This document shows positions 47,488 through 56,626 of a stretch of DNA of 64,000 bases, one piece after another. This DNA is from Methanothermococcus thermolithotrophicus DSM 2095 (GTDB taxonomy: Archaea; AGJL01; Methanococci; Methanococcales; Methanococcaceae). The notes under the pieces were generated by a model. That model made no database searches and was not told where the DNA came from. It saw nothing but the letters and a program-made list of their open reading frames with translations. The first letter of the stretch is position 1, and each line of letters starts with the position of its first letter. The translations under genes were made by a program, and so were the position numbers. The stretch spans positions 1,426,001 to 1,490,000 of the forward strand of contig NZ_OX296583.1 in assembly GCF_946463545.1 (NCBI RefSeq), written 5' to 3'.

Positions 47488-48676
47488 GGGAGAATCTAAG
47501 ATTCCAGACTTTCCAAGAGAATTATTAAACAAATACATTCCACTACAAAAATTAGGAGAAGGTGGATTTGGAAAAGTATTTAAAGTTAAAAGAAAAGGCG
47601 GAACATTACCATTAGCAATAAAAACACCTAACTTAAACGAAAAAGCTAAAAAATACTTATTAAAAGAAATCAAAGCATGGAAAAATCTTAATCATCCAAA
47701 CATAGTTAAACTATATGATACATTCACAGAACCAATCCCGCATATAGAAATGGAATATATTGAAGGATGTAACATAAATGGAAAATCAGTAAAAGATTTA
47801 GATGATTATCCAAAACCATTAAATCCAAAGGAAAGTATTAAACTAATAAAACAAATAGCAGAAGGGTTAAAACACGCTCATGACAAAAACATAATCCACA
47901 GAGATATTAAACCATCGAACATCCTATTAACTCAAAATTTAACACCAAAAATAACAGACTGGGGATTGGCAAAAATAGGGGCAAAATCATCAACAGCAAC
48001 AACCACAAAGGGATTAACTTTACTATATTCAGCACCGGAGCAAATAGATGAAGAAGAATACGGAAAGACAGATAAAAGAACGGATATTTATCAGTTAGGA
48101 GTTTTATTCTACGAGTTATTAACCGGTAGATTACCTTATGAAGGAACTTCACCAGCTCAAGTATCATTAAAAATAGTAAATCCAGATAAAAAACTACTAC
48201 CGCCATCAAAAATAAATCCTAATTTGTCAATATTTGATGGAATATTTGAAAAACTCTTGGCAAAGAAAAAGGAAGATAGATTCCAATCAATAGATGAGTT
48301 TTTAGAGGCTTTAAATTCATTAGGAGAACTAATCAAAGAAAAAGAAGGGTTCAAAAACACATTAACCAAAACCATACAAAAACTAAAAACATCAACTGAC
48401 AAAAAAGAGATTGAAACATTAACTAAAGAGCTCATAAACTCAACAACAAAACTTGCTTTAAACTGCGCAGATACAAATGATAAAGTTGGATTATTGGAGG
48501 CATTGGAAATATTAAAAGATCATGCCAAATCAGATGAAAATAGAAAGGACTTGGAAGGAGCAATAAAACATATAGAATATTTAATAAAAGAAAGCATCCC
48601 TCTTGGAAAAGATACTAGGGAGAAACTTAAAGTTTTAATCAATAGGATTAAGAGAGATGAAAATAAAATATATTAG
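47468..48676 (+). CDS. Eukaryotic-type Ser/Thr protein kinase 1
   Basis: The 402 aa protein contains a full kinase domain: glycine loop LGEGGFGKVFKV at about 23, AIKTP with the ATP-binding Lys, catalytic loop HRDIKPSNIL, metal motif DWG (in place of DFG), SAPEQ (APE) and RTDIYQLGVLFYELLTGRLP. A helical C-terminal part of about 120 residues follows. It has no membrane helix, so it acts in the cytoplasm, under the anchored propeller gene it overlaps by 20 bases. ATG 47468 follows GGTGGG; an in-frame GTG at 47456 lies inside that site. It is probably cotranscribed with the Vps4 and phosphatase genes. Confidence 0.9.
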   Translation: MQKKRHKGESKIPDFPRELLNKYIPLQKLGEGGFGKVFKVKRKGGTLPLAIKTPNLNEKAKKYLLKEIKAWKNLNHPNIVKLYDTFTEPIPHIEMEYIEGCNINGKSVKDLDDYPKPLNPKESIKLIKQIAEGLKHAHDKNIIHRDIKPSNILLTQNLTPKITDWGLAKIGAKSSTATTTKGLTLLYSAPEQIDEEEYGKTDKRTDIYQLGVLFYELLTGRLPYEGTSPAQVSLKIVNPDKKLLPPSKINPNLSIFDGIFEKLLAKKKEDRFQSIDEFLEALNSLGELIKEKEGFKNTLTKTIQKLKTSTDKKEIETLTKELINSTTKLALNCADTNDKVGLLEALEILKDHAKSDENRKDLEGAIKHIEYLIKESIPLGKDTREKLKVLINRIKRDENKIY

Positions 48677-48821
48677 ATTTGGTAAGAGGTTCCATCCTTG
48701 TTAGGTATTGATTTGATTTCTTGCCAAATAGGTATTTTCAATATATAAATGTAAAATAAAAAATAAATTTGTGTTTATGATTTACCAAATACTATATACT
48801 ATAAGAGTCCAAGGTGAAATT

Positions 48822-49000
48822 ATGAAAAAATATATCTGGCAATTCTAATGTCGTTATTGGCAACTGTAACTTTTTGCGGATGTATTGATGAATATTCAAA
48901 ATACATAAATGATGTATCTAATGTAGTATATCGGTGCATTATATATGGAGGGGGGAAATATGATAGAATATATTTGGGAATCATTCACATATATATTTAA
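48822..49000 (+). pseudogene. Short lipoprotein-like frame broken in an A-run
   Basis: An ATG at 48822 follows a good AAGGTGAAAT site but stops after 8 codons. If the run of six A at 48825-48830 had seven, the frame would read MKKIYLAILMSLLATVTFCG then CIDEYSKYINDVSN, a signal peptide ending in a lipobox-like Cys. It would then overlap the next gene. Either a decayed gene or a sequencing slip. Confidence 0.45.
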
Positions 49001-49931
49001 AGATAAAAATTGGAAAAAAAAGCTTGTTAAGGGTGGGGCAATAGGGGTAATACCTCTACTTAATATTTCATTACTTGGCTATATGGTAGATATGATAACT
49101 CTTATTTATAAAGGTAAAAATAATGAGTTGCCTGAATTTGATATATCTAGTCAATTTATCGATGGATTTAAGATATCCGCAGTTCTTTTTGTATATTTTA
49201 TATTATTTTATATATTGCTTATTGTGATTCTCGGTATTTTTTCGGTAATTTTCAAAGACAATATTTTTAGTGTTATTGGTATTGTGTGCTTCGCAATATT
49301 TATGTTATTCATGCATATCGCATTTTCACATTACATATATACCAACAAAATATCTTCATTTTTTGAATTCACTACATTATTTAGAATACTTAAAAAAACA
49401 TGGGTTAATATCCTAATTTTTGATATTATTTACTATATTATTATGGGCTTTTTAGCTATTGCGATATATATAATGGCAGCCCTATTTTCCATGACAATTA
49501 TATTAATTCCTGTGGCTATTTGGTTATTGGGGGCATTCTATTATTATTCCTGCATAGTATTTGGTTATTTCTGTGGAAAAGTATACTTAGAAGGAATTAA
49601 TAAAAAACCAATAACTATGGGCTCCAAAGTGTTACCGACCAAGACGGTATCAAACAATAACAAAGATTTAAATCTACTTAATTCCTACCTATTAGGGGCT
49701 AAGGAGCTATTACCCGGAGCATTGGATGATTTTCGAAACAACAACTTAAATGATGCCATAAAAAAATGGAATAAATCATTGGAATACTATAAAAAAGCAG
49801 AGAAAATAGCAAAATCAAACAAAGATGAAGAATTAATTTCATCCCTAAATAATAACATTAAATCAGTAGTCCATAACATATTAGATGCAAAAATTAAATT
49901 AGTATCTGATAAAATTGGGGGGATGGTATGA
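48960..49931 (+). CDS. DUF4013 membrane protein with helical C-terminal tail
   Basis: The 323 aa protein starts with the DUF4013 signature MIEYIWESFTYIFKDKNWKK and has five or six membrane helices (residues 25-220). Residues 228-323 form a soluble helical tail (LLPGALDDFRNNNLNDAIKK, WNKSLEYYKKAEKIAKSNKD) that looks like a TPR or MIT-type three-helix domain. In the context of an ESCRT-III/Vps4 cluster this could be a membrane anchor for filament proteins; that is inference. The ATG 48960 follows GGAGGGGGG. The next kinase gene overlaps its stop by 4 bases. Confidence 0.75.
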   Translation: MIEYIWESFTYIFKDKNWKKKLVKGGAIGVIPLLNISLLGYMVDMITLIYKGKNNELPEFDISSQFIDGFKISAVLFVYFILFYILLIVILGIFSVIFKDNIFSVIGIVCFAIFMLFMHIAFSHYIYTNKISSFFEFTTLFRILKKTWVNILIFDIIYYIIMGFLAIAIYIMAALFSMTIILIPVAIWLLGAFYYYSCIVFGYFCGKVYLEGINKKPITMGSKVLPTKTVSNNNKDLNLLNSYLLGAKELLPGALDDFRNNNLNDAIKKWNKSLEYYKKAEKIAKSNKDEELISSLNNNIKSVVHNILDAKIKLVSDKIGGMV

Positions 49932-51432
49932 TAAAGGAAATATTAAATGAAATAAATGCTATTGAGAGATTTTTAAAAAATCATAGGGAGTATTTAGGGG
50001 AGGAGTATGCCAAATATCAAACCACATTAAACGAGCTCAGGTTAAAAGTTAAACTAAAAGAAATCGAAAATAATGTAATGGATGCTTTAACATTGAAATC
50101 AGATGAAGAGTATTTAAAAGCAAGGGATCTCTTAAAAAAATCTTCTAACGATATTGATAAATTAGAGGATGAAATGATAAATTTAAAGATAAAAACATTT
50201 AACAGTCAAATTACTAACTTAAAAAATCAAATAAATAATGAATTAAACTTCATAAAAAATTTGTTATTAGGTGAAGACTCCTCAATAAATGCGCCATATA
50301 ATTCCTCATCGGTTAATTCTTCAAATCCTATAAATCAATCATTTAGTGGAGAAAACGAATTATTGAATATACTAAATGAATTATTATCAAAATATCAAAA
50401 TCCTATAAAAATTGGGGAAGGGGGATTTTCCCATGTATTTAAAGTAATTAAAAATGGAAAGACAGTAGCCCTAAAAGTCCCGAAAGAATTAACTGAAATT
50501 ACTGGGGAGTTATTCCTTAGAGAAATAGGAAATTGGAAAAAATTAAAACATATCAACATTGTTCGACTTTATTATAGTAATATTTATCCATATCCATACG
50601 TGGAAATGGAATACTGTGAAAAGGAATTAAATAAAATAAAAAATAATTTAGAGTTAAAAGAAGCAGTTTTATTATTTTTTGAAGTGTTAAATGGACTGAA
50701 ATATGCACATAGTAAAGGGATAATTCATAAGGATTTAAAACCACACAACATTTTAATAAACAACAACATACCAAAAATTACAGATTGGGGACTATCAAAA
50801 GAAACTACTTCAAAATCCACAACTATAAACGCTTTAACTCTACAATACTCAGCACCAGAACAAATAAGCAGGGGAACAATCGATAAAAGGACGGACATTT
50901 ATCAAATGGGGGTAATCCTATACGAATTAACAACAAAAAACTACCGTTTAATGGTAATGAGTTTGACATAATCGATAGTATTAAAAACGAAATGCCGCCA
51001 AAACCATCGAAATTAAATCCTTTAATTGATGAGGAGTTGGAAAATATTATCTTAAAATGTATCCAAAAAGACAAATCCAAAAGATACCAATCAGTAGAAG
51101 AATTGCAGAAGGATTTATCAGAATACCTAAACATACAACTTACAACTAACCTTACAGCTTCAAAAACAAATAAAGATTTTAGTAGAAGTATATTCTATTG
51201 TGCTGATTTGGTTTTATTCCACTTATTAAACAACGATTTAGGGGATGCTTTAAATTATCTCTACGATTTAAAACATTATGCAAATAAGAATTGCTCTGAG
51301 GAAATAATAAATTCCGTTGATAATCTAATAAAAGCTATCGAATATCGGATTAAAGAAGGGATAAAGGAGCCATCCGATGAGATAAAAATAAAGGCGAAAA
51401 TAGTAGTAAATAAGGTTAAGATGAGATTTTAG
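49928..51432 (+). CDS. Eukaryotic-type Ser/Thr protein kinase 2, frameshifted
   Basis: Two frames (49928..50971 and 50992..51432) form one protein of about 501 aa if the A6 run at 50935-50940 had seven A. The joint then reads YELTTKKLPFNGNEFDIIDS, as in normal kinases. Residues 1-120 are a coiled-coil domain (NEINAIERFLKNHREYLGEE). The kinase domain has IGEGGFSHVFKV, VALKVPKE, HKDLKPHNIL, DWG, SAPEQ and RTDIYQMG. HKDLKPHN differs from the usual HRD but keeps the catalytic Asp. The C-terminus is a helical domain related to that of kinase 1. As written, the protein lacks the end of the kinase lobe. Confidence 0.8.
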
Positions 51433-51440
51433 GGGGTAAT

Positions 51441-52331
51441 ATGGAAATAATAAACAAATTTCTAAAAAAAATTGGATATAAGAAAGATGGAGAAGAAAAA
51501 AAGGACAAATCTAAAACCAAAATAAAAATTGAAGAAGAAAAAACCATGGATATCGAAATTCCAAAAATTGAACCTACTGAAAATTTTAATCGTGATGAAA
51601 TTGTTTTTGAGGAAGATAATGCCTACGGTATATCCCACAAAGGAAATAGAACAAACAACGAAGACAATATCTTAATTAAAAAAATAAAAGATACCTACAT
51701 ATTAGCAGTTGCAGATGGTGTCGGAGGGCACAGCTCAGGAGATGTTGCATCAAAGATGGCAGTGGATATTTTAGAAAACATTATCATGGAAAAATACAAT
51801 GAAAACCTATCAATTGAAGAGATAAAAGAACTTTTAAAAGATGCATACATTACGGCACACAACAAAATAAAAGAAAACGCTATTGGAGATAAAGAGGGAA
51901 TGGGAACAACACTAACAACTGCAATAGTTAAAGGGGATAAATGCGTTATAGCAAACTGCGGGGATAGTAGGGCTTATTTAATTAGAGATGGAGAAATAGT
52001 TTTTAGAACAAAAGACCACTCTTTGGTTCAGGTTTTAGTAGATGAAGGACATATTTCAGAGGAGGACGCAAGGCATCATCCAATGAAAAATATCATTACC
52101 TCAGCATTGGGATTGGATGAATTTAAGGTAGATGATTACGAATGGGATTTAATTGATGGTGATGTATTATTGATGAGCTCCGATGGGCTTCATGATTATG
52201 TCAGTAAGGAAGATATTTTAAAAACTGTAAAAAATAATGATCACCCAAAAGATATTGTAGATGAATTATTCAATACTGCATTAAAAGAGACAAGGGACAA
52301 TGTGAGTATTATCGTATATAAAAAGCAATAA
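51441..52331 (+). CDS. PP2C-type protein phosphatase
   Basis: The 296 aa protein has a Lys/Glu-rich N-terminal 65 residues and then a PP2C domain: GNRTNNEDN, VADGVGGHSSGDVAS with metal-binding Asp, MGTTLTTAIV, NCGDSRAYLIRDG, LMSSDGLHDYVS and the final RDNVSIIVY. All metal Asp are present, so it should be active and reverse the two kinases. The N-terminus MEIINKFLKKIGYKKD could be an amphipathic anchor like those of the ESCRT-III-like proteins. It starts 9 bases after the kinase 2 stop and is the last gene of the cluster. Confidence 0.92.
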   Translation: MEIINKFLKKIGYKKDGEEKKDKSKTKIKIEEEKTMDIEIPKIEPTENFNRDEIVFEEDNAYGISHKGNRTNNEDNILIKKIKDTYILAVADGVGGHSSGDVASKMAVDILENIIMEKYNENLSIEEIKELLKDAYITAHNKIKENAIGDKEGMGTTLTTAIVKGDKCVIANCGDSRAYLIRDGEIVFRTKDHSLVQVLVDEGHISEEDARHHPMKNIITSALGLDEFKVDDYEWDLIDGDVLLMSSDGLHDYVSKEDILKTVKNNDHPKDIVDELFNTALKETRDNVSIIVYKKQ

Positions 52332-52624
52332 GTAGTAAATACTTTGCTTACAGGATGTATGAAGAAGAAATGGTTGGAAAATGGCTGTTTATATTTTATT
52401 TAACAGAGCTCCAATATATACTGCATGAATAAGACGTTCTCTATCTCAGTGTATTATGTGGTTAGTGAGCTCACTTATTAAAAAATAATCTCGAGTTTCT
52501 ATTAAAGGAAATACAAAATCCATTATATCGATAGAGCTCTTATACTACAACTATACAATGGCGTAAGTTGGCTAAAAATAGTTTAGTAGATCCTTTTGCG
52601 ATTCTACCTTACTGTTTCAAGTAA
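52332..52624. other. Gene-free stretch after the ESCRT-like cluster
   Basis: Three GAGCTC sites occur within about 130 bases (52407, 52468 and 52533). No gene is seen. Confidence 0.45.
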
Positions 52625-53359
52625 CTACACCACATAATCTAAGAGCATTTTTCCTTTTTCACTTATTTTTATATATTTTGACCTTCCAATCTTTTCTGGC
52701 TCTTTTATTAATTCCCATTCTAAAAGTTTTTCAACAACATTCTTATTAATCCAAACTAAATCATTATGACTTGAAGATTTAGATGAAACCATGCTGTTCT
52801 TTCTCCATTTTATAACTTTTTCTAAATCTTCCTTAGTTATGCCTTTATCTTTATTATTAATCATCTCAGTTATAATTCTATTGTTGGATTCCCCCTTTAA
52901 AACTTCCTCTTTTGTTAATAGGGTAAGTTCTTTTATAGTTAGCCCCCTGTCCCCTGATAGTTCAATAATCTTTAAAAATATTAATAATTCATCTCTTGGA
53001 AGATTCACTTTAAAAGGGTAGATAAATTTTACGTCTTTAACACCATATGTTCTTGGAAGGGAATTGATATGTTCATACTCATCCTTATATTTCTCTATTA
53101 ATACTTCTTTTTCCTCATCAGATAGATTTTCATAAAGATTTTCGGGAATTACATAATATGGAATTATTTTCGAATTGTCCTTATTTAATACCATAGCACA
53201 GGTCATTCCTGCAATACACCCAATTGTAGAGCCAGATGATACGTTAATATAAAATTTAACATCTCCAAAAGATTCTCTTTCACTTACGATGATGGATTTC
53301 ATCTTTTGAATATTTCTTCCAAATTGTTGTAAATTGTAATAAGGGGCAGTTTCCTTCAA
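52625..53359 (-). pseudogene. CARF-HTH regulator, 5' end lost
   Basis: The 244 aa open frame has the second half of a CARF-like/DUF6293 sensor domain (YINVSSGSTIGCIAGMTCAM) and a C-terminal winged helix (RGLTIKELTLLTKEE, KLLEWELIKEPEKIGRSKYI). Family members begin with about 45 further residues ending in a first strand such as VHIVPLG. Here those are missing; the frame begins at a TTG, and upstream codons stay open into the antisense of a helicase piece. CARF-HTH proteins sense cyclic oligonucleotides and regulate CRISPR or defence genes. Confidence 0.65.
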
Positions 53360-54200
53360 ATAATTTAGATAAGAATATGATTGAGTATGATGACATTTAC
53401 GGCATCAGATTATCCAAATTATATGGAATTAAAAACAATTATCACGATATATTTGATAACTGGAAAGTAGACCTTGTAAAATCGGCTATTGTAAAAAACA
53501 ACGATGAAGAAAGAAGATTAATGTTTGTTGCAATCACTCGGGCAAAGCAGTATGTATTTTTCACGTCCCACAATCCATCGGAGTTTTTTAATGGACTTTT
53601 GAAGAATATGGTAATGGTGTTGAAGAAATTGAAGAAGTTGAAATAAAACCTGCTGAACAATTTAATGAATCTTATGAAAAAATAGATATAAAGCTTCCAG
53701 AATGTGAAAAAACTAAAACTGTTCTTGCTGTGCATGATATTATGAGGTATAAACCGTCTGCAAGTGAAAAAGGAAAGGCGGGAAAAGGTGTTGAATTTGG
53801 AAAGTATATTCACCATGTTGCTGAGCAAATAGCTCTTGGAAGGGAAGTTAAAGAAGATGTTGAAGAAGTTAAACGAATAAAAAAATTCATTTCAGAACTT
53901 AACGCAAATGAGTTATTAACTGAAATTGAATGCTCCCTTCCATTAGGTGATTACATAATTAGGGGAGTTATTGATTTAATAGCAATATATGATGATAGGA
54001 TTGAAATAATTGATTATAAAACAGATGTTTCCAAAAATAACCATTTTGAATATGTTAAACAACTATCAATATATTATCATGCTGTTAAGGAATACTATAA
54101 TAAAAAAACTGTATGTAAAATATACTATGTGAGCTCCGATGAAGTTGTTGAAGTTGAGCCATTGGATTTGGAGTCTATCATAAAAGAACTTAAAAAATAA
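53360..54200 (+). pseudogene. UvrD/RecB-like helicase-nuclease, C-terminal remnant
   Basis: The first frame (from about 53365) reads NDEERRLMFVAITRAKQYVF, the helicase motif VI region of UvrD/AddA enzymes. After a one-base frameshift near 53600 (one A missing) it continues as EYGNGVEEIEEVEIKPAEQF, then KPSASEKGKAGKGVEFGKYI and a RecB-type nuclease: RGVIDLIAIYDDRIEIIDYKTD. All the helicase core upstream is missing. It abuts the truncated CARF gene head to head. Confidence 0.7.
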
Positions 54201-54393
54201 CCAACTTCGTTGTTATTTTTAATGTTGGTATTGGCATAATAATGGTTTTTATAATGCAGTTGGAAGTTAAGGCATATTCTAAATTTCTGATAAAATAGTA
54301 AATTGAAATGCATCATACGGACCTATTGAAAACTAAACAAATATTTAAATTTATCATAAAATTGTTTATATAATTTTATCCATATAATAATTC

Positions 54394-54670
54394 AAATTAT
54401 CATAATTATAATTATTACAACTCCATTTCCAAAATAATATTGTTCTAACTTTTCATCCTACATAGCGAATAATTAGTTAATGTTTCACTTTATATGGTGA
54501 AGGTTATTTAAATAGTGCTATTACGTGGGCGTTGGCAGGAGCTCACCACATAATAATTCCATAATTATATGATTAAGTAATATTTTTAAATGACACAACC
54601 AATATTATTTATACCACTTCATATAAATGATAATTTAAATTATCATAATCACAATTATCATAATAAAAAG
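54394..54670. repeat. Repeated ATTATCATAAT motifs
   Basis: Two clusters of AATTATCATAATTATAATTA (from 54394) and AATTATCATAATCACAATTATCA (from 54637) lie upstream of a short ATPase-like reading frame. The second cluster has two direct ATTATCATAA units just before an ATG. These look like an operator or an old promoter copy. Confidence 0.45.
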
Positions 54671-54677
54671 TGATACT

Positions 54678-54743
54678 ATGTTTGTAGATAGAGAGCATGA
54701 ACTCACATCAATTGAAGAAAAATTAAACAGCAAATTGTTTTGA
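54678..54743 (+). pseudogene. N-terminal remnant of an archaeal AAA ATPase
   Basis: ATG 54678 starts MFVDREHELTSIEEKLNSKL F and stops. The MFVDRE(x)EL opening is typical of the archaeal ATPase family COG1672, which continues with a Walker A about 15 residues later; that part is gone. Confidence 0.5.
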
Positions 54744-54983
54744 ATTTACTTTAAATATATTTTTCTAAATTTATCTGCGATTGAGAAAAGATTATAATAT
54801 ATTCTAGATAAAAAGGGATTATAATTAATATTCAGGTATGATTTTGATTTATAATTGCATAATTATATCATTGTAATTATCCAATCAATATGATTGAATT
54901 TTAGGAGCTATATAATTTAAAAAATGTATAATTGTATATCATTTAGTTCATATTTTATGAAATAAAATTCAATAATAGAAAAT

Positions 54984-54993
54984 TTTATATACT
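54984..54993 (+). promoter_or_regulatory. Probable TATA box of the alkaline phosphatase gene
   Basis: TTTATATACT about 25-30 bases before the likely transcript start and 40 bases before the GGAGGTG site. Position and sequence fit an archaeal TATA box. Confidence 0.45.
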
Positions 54994-55032
54994 ATATTAT
55001 GAACAAATAATTATGTATATGGAGGTGAAATC

Positions 55033-56553
55033 TTGAAAAAAGCAATAGGCATATTAGGTGTAATATTCACAATATTCATATTGCTGGCATCTCAGGCGAG
55101 TGCAGCAAAAAGTAATGCAGAATCAGCATCAGCATTTAAGTCAAATGGAGTTAAAAATGTAATAATCTTGATAGGGGATGGAATGGGATTCAGTCAGTTG
55201 AAACTAACTAAGCAGTGTTATGGTCATTTAAGTATGGAAGATATTCCATCCACAGGTTTTGAGCTCACCGACTCATTAAGTGGTGAGGTTACAGATTCAG
55301 CAGCAGCTGGAACAGCAATTGCCACAGGATTTAAAACTTACAATGGGATGATTTCAACAATAAAAAAAGGCGAAATTAAAAATGTGACAACATTATTGGA
55401 ATTGGCAGAACTATGCAATAAATCCACAGGATTGGTATCAACAGCAAGAATTACCCATGCAACTCCTGCGGTATTTGCTTCCCATGTTGAAGATAGGGAC
55501 ATGGAAAAAGAAATATCTAAACAGCTAATAGAGCACAAAGTAAATGTAATGTTTGGTGGCGGTAAAAAAGAATTTGACAGCGATACCTTGAATATGGCAA
55601 AAAATTATGGATATAATATTGTTTATGATAAAAAAGGATTAGAATCAGCAAATGGAAATTATATATTGGGATTGTTCTCAGATAGTCATATACCTTATGT
55701 ATTGGATAGAGATGAAAATACACCAGGATTATTAGATATGACTAAAAAAGCAGTAGATTTATTAGAAAAAGACAATGATGGATTCTTTTTAATGATCGAA
55801 GCTGGAAGAATTGACCATGCAAGCCATGCCAATGATATTGCGTCAGTGGTGGCTGAAACAAAAGAATTTGATGATGTTGTAAATTACTGCTTAGATTATG
55901 CAAGGAAAAACAAAGATACTTTGGTTATTGTTCTTGCCGACCATGAAACTGGTGGACTGGCTGTGGGGACAGGATACGGTAATCCAGTGAATGAAGAAAA
56001 AATATTAAACATAAAAGCAAGCACCGACAAAATGGCAAAAGAAATAAAAAGCGGAAAGGACCCGAAAGAAGTTTTAAAAGAATACGCAGGAATAACATTA
56101 ACCGATGATGAAGTTAAATTGATAAATGATGCTAGGAGCTCCGATAACAAGTATGCCCTTGGAAATACCATAGCAGAAATCATTGATGAAAAGGTTGGAG
56201 TTGGATTTGTATCCCACAAACACACCGGAGCTCCTGTGCCATTAATGGTGTATGGAAAAGGTTCTGAGAATTTTAGGGGATTTTTACACCATGTAGATAC
56301 AAGTAAGGAGACGGCAAAATTGATGTTGTTTGGAAATACCAACAAATACATAAAGAACTACGGCGTAAGCAGTTTAAAAGGAGATGCAAATGGTGATTTT
56401 GTAATCAACAAAGATGACGCATACGTTACATTAATGTCCTATGTTGGGGAAGAAGTTGATACACAGAATGAAGAAAAATTAGATATGGATAATAATGGAT
56501 TGATTGATTACATGGATGTTGCCATTATAATGAATAAGGCGGAATCCTACTAA
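55033..56553 (+). CDS. phoA: Secreted alkaline phosphatase with dockerin-like tail
   Basis: The 506 aa protein starts at TTG 55033, which follows the strong site GGAGGTGA. A signal peptide (AIGILGVIFTIFILLASQASA) leads to the phosphatase: NVIILIGDGMGFSQ, the nucleophile Ser in GEVTDSAAAGTAIATG, EAGRIDHASHAND, ADHETGGLAVG and FVSHKHTGAPVP with metal His. The last 60 residues hold two EF-hand-like calcium loops (DANGDFVINKDDAY and DMDNNGLIDYMDVA), a type I dockerin layout. So the enzyme may be docked to a cohesin-bearing surface protein. It is not part of an operon. Confidence 0.93.
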   Translation: MKKAIGILGVIFTIFILLASQASAAKSNAESASAFKSNGVKNVIILIGDGMGFSQLKLTKQCYGHLSMEDIPSTGFELTDSLSGEVTDSAAAGTAIATGFKTYNGMISTIKKGEIKNVTTLLELAELCNKSTGLVSTARITHATPAVFASHVEDRDMEKEISKQLIEHKVNVMFGGGKKEFDSDTLNMAKNYGYNIVYDKKGLESANGNYILGLFSDSHIPYVLDRDENTPGLLDMTKKAVDLLEKDNDGFFLMIEAGRIDHASHANDIASVVAETKEFDDVVNYCLDYARKNKDTLVIVLADHETGGLAVGTGYGNPVNEEKILNIKASTDKMAKEIKSGKDPKEVLKEYAGITLTDDEVKLINDARSSDNKYALGNTIAEIIDEKVGVGFVSHKHTGAPVPLMVYGKGSENFRGFLHHVDTSKETAKLMLFGNTNKYIKNYGVSSLKGDANGDFVINKDDAYVTLMSYVGEEVDTQNEEKLDMDNNGLIDYMDVAIIMNKAESY

Positions 56554-56626
56554 GTAGTTTAAATTCAAACCATCTATTATTGTTATTATTTTATTTTTTC
56601 CTTGTATTTAAGAGATTTTGATTATT

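Noticed and set aside
40852-52331. Reading the kinase-phosphatase genes as a tellurite-type TerY-P system
   Set aside because: No TerY-type vWA or TerD/TerC genes are present, and the Vps4-like ATPase and its tail-bearing partners point elsewhere.
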